Translations under genes and position numbers: made by a program
Notes under the pieces: generated by a model
The model's input: the letters and a program-made list of their open reading frames with translations, nothing else
Told to the model about the DNA's origin: nothing
Database searches by the model: none
Assembly (NCBI GenBank): GCA_009908505.1
Contig: JAAAPD010000013.1
Coordinates: 1 to 44,914, forward strand
Length of the DNA stretch: 44,914 nt
Reading direction: 5' to 3'
Source: Alphaproteobacteria bacterium
Lineage (GTDB): Bacteria; Pseudomonadota; Alphaproteobacteria; Rhodobacterales; Rhodobacteraceae
Part shown: positions 42,976 to 44,914 of the stretch, piece by piece
Layout: each line of letters begins with the position of its first letter
Numbering within the stretch: position 1 is the first letter of the stretch

Positions 42976-44079
42976 ATGGCATTTTACAAATCCATCAAGA
43001 ACTCCTACCGCTACCCGCGCGGCGATGAGAAACCTGGCCAATCGGGCTGGGTCGCGGACCGGCTGTTGCGGTTGCGCGCGCTGCTCAATGCGCAGATCGT
43101 GTCGCGCCGCGCGCCCGACTCGCTGATCATCGGGTCGTGGAACATCCGCCATTTCGACGGCGGCCGGCCGCGCCTGCCCGAAAGCTTTCACTACATTGCC
43201 GAGATCATCGACCATTTCGACATCTGCGCGTTGCAAGAGGTCAAGTCGGTCGAGTCGATGGAACAGCTGATGGGCCTGCTGGGCCCGAACTGGGACTATT
43301 TCATCAATGACAGTTCCGGGGCGGGGCGGGGCAACCATGAACGCATGGCCTTCGTCTACAACAAGAACCGGGTGTTCTTTCGCAACCTGATCGGCGAGCT
43401 CGTGATCGAGAAGGGCGCGCTTCCGGGCGATGAACAGATCGGGCGCACGCCCTTCTTCGCATCGTTCCAGGCCGGGTGGTTCCGGTTCGTCCTTTGCTCG
43501 GCGCATATCGTCTACAAGGAGACCGAGGGCCGCCCCCTGCGCGAGGACGAGATTCGCTTGATCGCCGAGATCCTGAAGGATCGGGCCAAGGACACGGACG
43601 AGGTGCATGTCTTCATCGGAGACATGAACATCGAGGAGCCAGGCGATGCCGGCCACCGGGCGTTGACCGAGAACGGCTTTGCCGTGCCCGAACTGGGGCC
43701 GACCTCGCTGACCGGGACCAAGCATTACGACCAGATCGCCTTCAGCGGGTTGCTGGACAAGACCGAGATGCTCAACCAGGGGGTCGTGCACTGGCAGCAG
43801 GCGGTCTTTCCCGATACCGAGATGGAGGCCTATCGCGACATCGCCAAGGCGATCCGACGCCGCCGGTCCTCTGGCGAAGGGTTCTGGGATTTCCATACGT
43901 CGATCCAGCGGGCGCTGGCGGCGGGCGAGGATGTGGGCACGGCCTATGCTGATTGGGAGAGTGAATATTCCAGCTGGCGCACCAACGAGATGTCCGATCA
44001 CCTGCCGATCTGGATTGAGCTGAAAGTGGATTATTCCAACGAGTATCTGCTGGGGATCAAGGCGTTGGGGGAAGGATGA
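42976..44079 (+). CDS. Endonuclease/exonuclease/phosphatase (DNase I-fold) family protein
   Basis: 367 aa with the four EEP motifs: IIGSWNIRHFDGG, ICALQEVKSVESM, HVFIGDMNIEEPG and MSDHLPIWIEL (the terminal SDH). These are the metal- and phosphate-site residues of the DNase I/sphingomyelinase fold. There is no signal peptide, so a cytoplasmic role is likely; the substrate could be nucleic acid or a phospho-lipid. The start MAFYKSIKNSYRYPRGD at 42976 is preferred to an upstream frame at 42901. Last clearly ordinary gene before the composition changes. Confidence 0.88.
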   Translation: MAFYKSIKNSYRYPRGDEKPGQSGWVADRLLRLRALLNAQIVSRRAPDSLIIGSWNIRHFDGGRPRLPESFHYIAEIIDHFDICALQEVKSVESMEQLMGLLGPNWDYFINDSSGAGRGNHERMAFVYNKNRVFFRNLIGELVIEKGALPGDEQIGRTPFFASFQAGWFRFVLCSAHIVYKETEGRPLREDEIRLIAEILKDRAKDTDEVHVFIGDMNIEEPGDAGHRALTENGFAVPELGPTSLTGTKHYDQIAFSGLLDKTEMLNQGVVHWQQAVFPDTEMEAYRDIAKAIRRRRSSGEGFWDFHTSIQRALAAGEDVGTAYADWESEYSSWRTNEMSDHLPIWIELKVDYSNEYLLGIKALGEG

Positions 44080-44457
44080 GCCCGTTGACGCGAACGGTTG
44101 GGTGCGGCGAATGGCGGCTGTGAGCCCATGCTAACCGATGCTGCGTCGAGCGCGAATGTCTGCTCTATCAAGTTGATAGCATTGCCTGCTCAGTTGGAAA
44201 ACGTGATAGCGCGAGAAAACCATGCGCTCTTGGCAACAGAGATTGCAATACGCTTGGAAGCGAACCTGTGGTCGAGGCTAACCGGTTTCAATCGGACCCA
44301 AGCGCGACTTCGAATGAGGTGACAGTCGCCGTTCTTATTGTGACACCTCTACCGAGATTCTCCTCCAAGAACTTGGCGGACCTCTGAAACCCAACTTGAC
44401 TTTCGGAGACTCAATCAGGAACATAATTTTGCCCCAAAATCGATGTAATCAAGGCGC
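44080..44457. other. Gene-poor, less GC-rich region after the EEP gene
   Basis: 378 bp without a convincing gene. A 74-codon open frame (44098-44322) has no ribosome-binding site, no similarity and mixed codon usage, so it is not called. GAGGTG (44316-44321) and CACCTC (44344-44349) form a small inverted repeat. The lower GC compared with the rest of the window suggests older acquired or decayed DNA. Confidence 0.5.
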
Positions 44458-44703
44458 ATGCCTAGTAACAGTCGCTTCTTCGAGACCTTTGACCTGGCGC
44501 TTGGACGCCTCATCGCGCTTCTTCTAGGTGCGATCGGCGGGTTCCTCGTCTACTTCGCGTTGCATGTATGGGGCGACACCGCCACCTTGGTTACATTCGG
44601 AATCGGTTTGGTCCTGCTATTCATCGCTGGCATCATGCTTTATTACCGGGTGCCCGTTTCCCGCGTGCTCGAATTCTTTGGCGTTGGCTCTTGGTGGGGT
44701 TAG
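44458..44703 (+). CDS. Small two-helix membrane protein, 81 aa
   Basis: MPSNSRFFETFDLALGRLIA..., with hydrophobic segments at about residues 17-38 (LIALLLGAIGGFLVYFALHV) and 43-62 (TLVTFGIGLVLLFIAGIMLYY), then VPVSRVLEFFGVGSWWG. Likely inner membrane. Not recognised. Codon use is more AT-rich than most genes here. No clear ribosome-binding site precedes the ATG (AATCAAGGCGC), which lowers confidence. Confidence 0.5.
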   Translation: MPSNSRFFETFDLALGRLIALLLGAIGGFLVYFALHVWGDTATLVTFGIGLVLLFIAGIMLYYRVPVSRVLEFFGVGSWWG

Positions 44704-44914
44704 CGTATTGCTTACCGGCAAGGAGATGGTGGGTTGGCAACAGAATGACATGACATGCAAAGCCGCCCTCGTCGCGGCCGCAGCATAAGTCCGCTTTGTC
44801 CCGCGCTGCGGACATTCACGAACGGCGGTTCATCTGGCAGCAACAAGGCTTGTCACGCCTGACCGCAGGACTCGTTTGACTGGGTGTCGACGCTTTCGCA
44901 AACTGTATCCGTCC
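44704..44914. other. Non-coding tail with an inverted repeat, possibly a dispersed element
   Basis: No gene is supported. GTCCGC (44789-44794) and GCGGAC (44808-44813) form an inverted repeat; the sequence around it (AAGTCCGCTTTGTCCCG, TGCGGACATTCACGAACGG) resembles strings I recall as scattered in alphaproteobacterial intergenic DNA. Only one copy is visible here. Confidence 0.3.

Noticed and set aside
44098..44322. 74-codon open frame in the right-end region
   Set aside because: No ribosome-binding site, no recognisable domain and no coding-like codon bias.

Overview
The window is a GC-rich, gene-dense chromosomal stretch from an alphaproteobacterium, most likely a member of the Rhodobacteraceae (roseobacter/Rhodobacter group). 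This rests on the gene content: a monomeric NADP isocitrate dehydrogenase, an iscR-suf Fe-S operon with interleaved membrane genes, DUF882, IalB and DUF1127 proteins, an isobutyryl-CoA/MmsA valine pathway, and Irr-type (ICE) regulatory palindromes. No prophage, CRISPR array, insertion sequence or rRNA operon was seen. Nearly all genes are ordinary chromosomal genes.

Layout. 1-1678: 5' part of icd and a small two-gene unit (alpha/beta hydrolase and an 81-aa protein). 1734-10533: the iron-regulated operon iscR, iscS-like desulfurase, sufB, ybjQ-like, membrane protein, sufC, sufD, two Yip1-like membrane proteins, sufS. It carries one ICE palindrome upstream of iscR and a second one inside the desulfurase gene. 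10549-16997: fused membrane/spermidine-synthase-like protein, tRNA-Arg(CCG), a PEGLP-type P-type ATPase, a CNNM/CorC protein and a Tat-exported DUF882 protein. 17341-21584: L,D-transpeptidase, then lpxD, a dedicated acyl carrier protein and a ketoacyl-ACP synthase, which look like an envelope-lipid mini-operon. 21640-22242: ialB-like gene. 22383-22602: an intergenic region with two terminator-ended candidate small RNAs on the minus strand that carry mutually complementary segments. 22686-28253: YjgR-type NTPase, a second CorC protein, xerD, and an exported protein with a 51-aa membrane microprotein. 28421-31907: aroK-aroB, a membrane protein, ssb, a lytic transglycosylase and a DUF2892 protein. 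31993-39082: Crp/Fnr regulator and the valine catabolic genes (mmsB, HIBCH-like, isobutyryl-CoA dehydrogenase, mmsA) with a YbdK-type ligase between them, and a divergent LysR regulator. 40125-42880: CBS protein, coaD, DUF1127 protein, gap and a microprotein. 42976-44079: DNase I-fold protein. From about 44080 to the end the sequence is less GC-rich and nearly gene-free.

How the parts fit. The suf operon supplies Fe-S clusters under iron control. Its promoter region stacks three palindromes, and the internal ICE suggests that sufB and downstream genes can be switched separately from iscR-iscS. Genes 15018-22242 mostly serve the cell envelope (peptidoglycan trimming, L,D-crosslinking, lipid A acylation). 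The 32643-39082 cluster converts isobutyryl-CoA through methacrylyl-CoA, 3-hydroxyisobutyryl-CoA, 3-hydroxyisobutyrate and methylmalonate semialdehyde to propionyl-CoA. The most unusual signals are the intragenic ICE (3125-3141) and the paired minus-strand RNA candidates at 22383-22602, one with a CCUCCUCCC loop motif.
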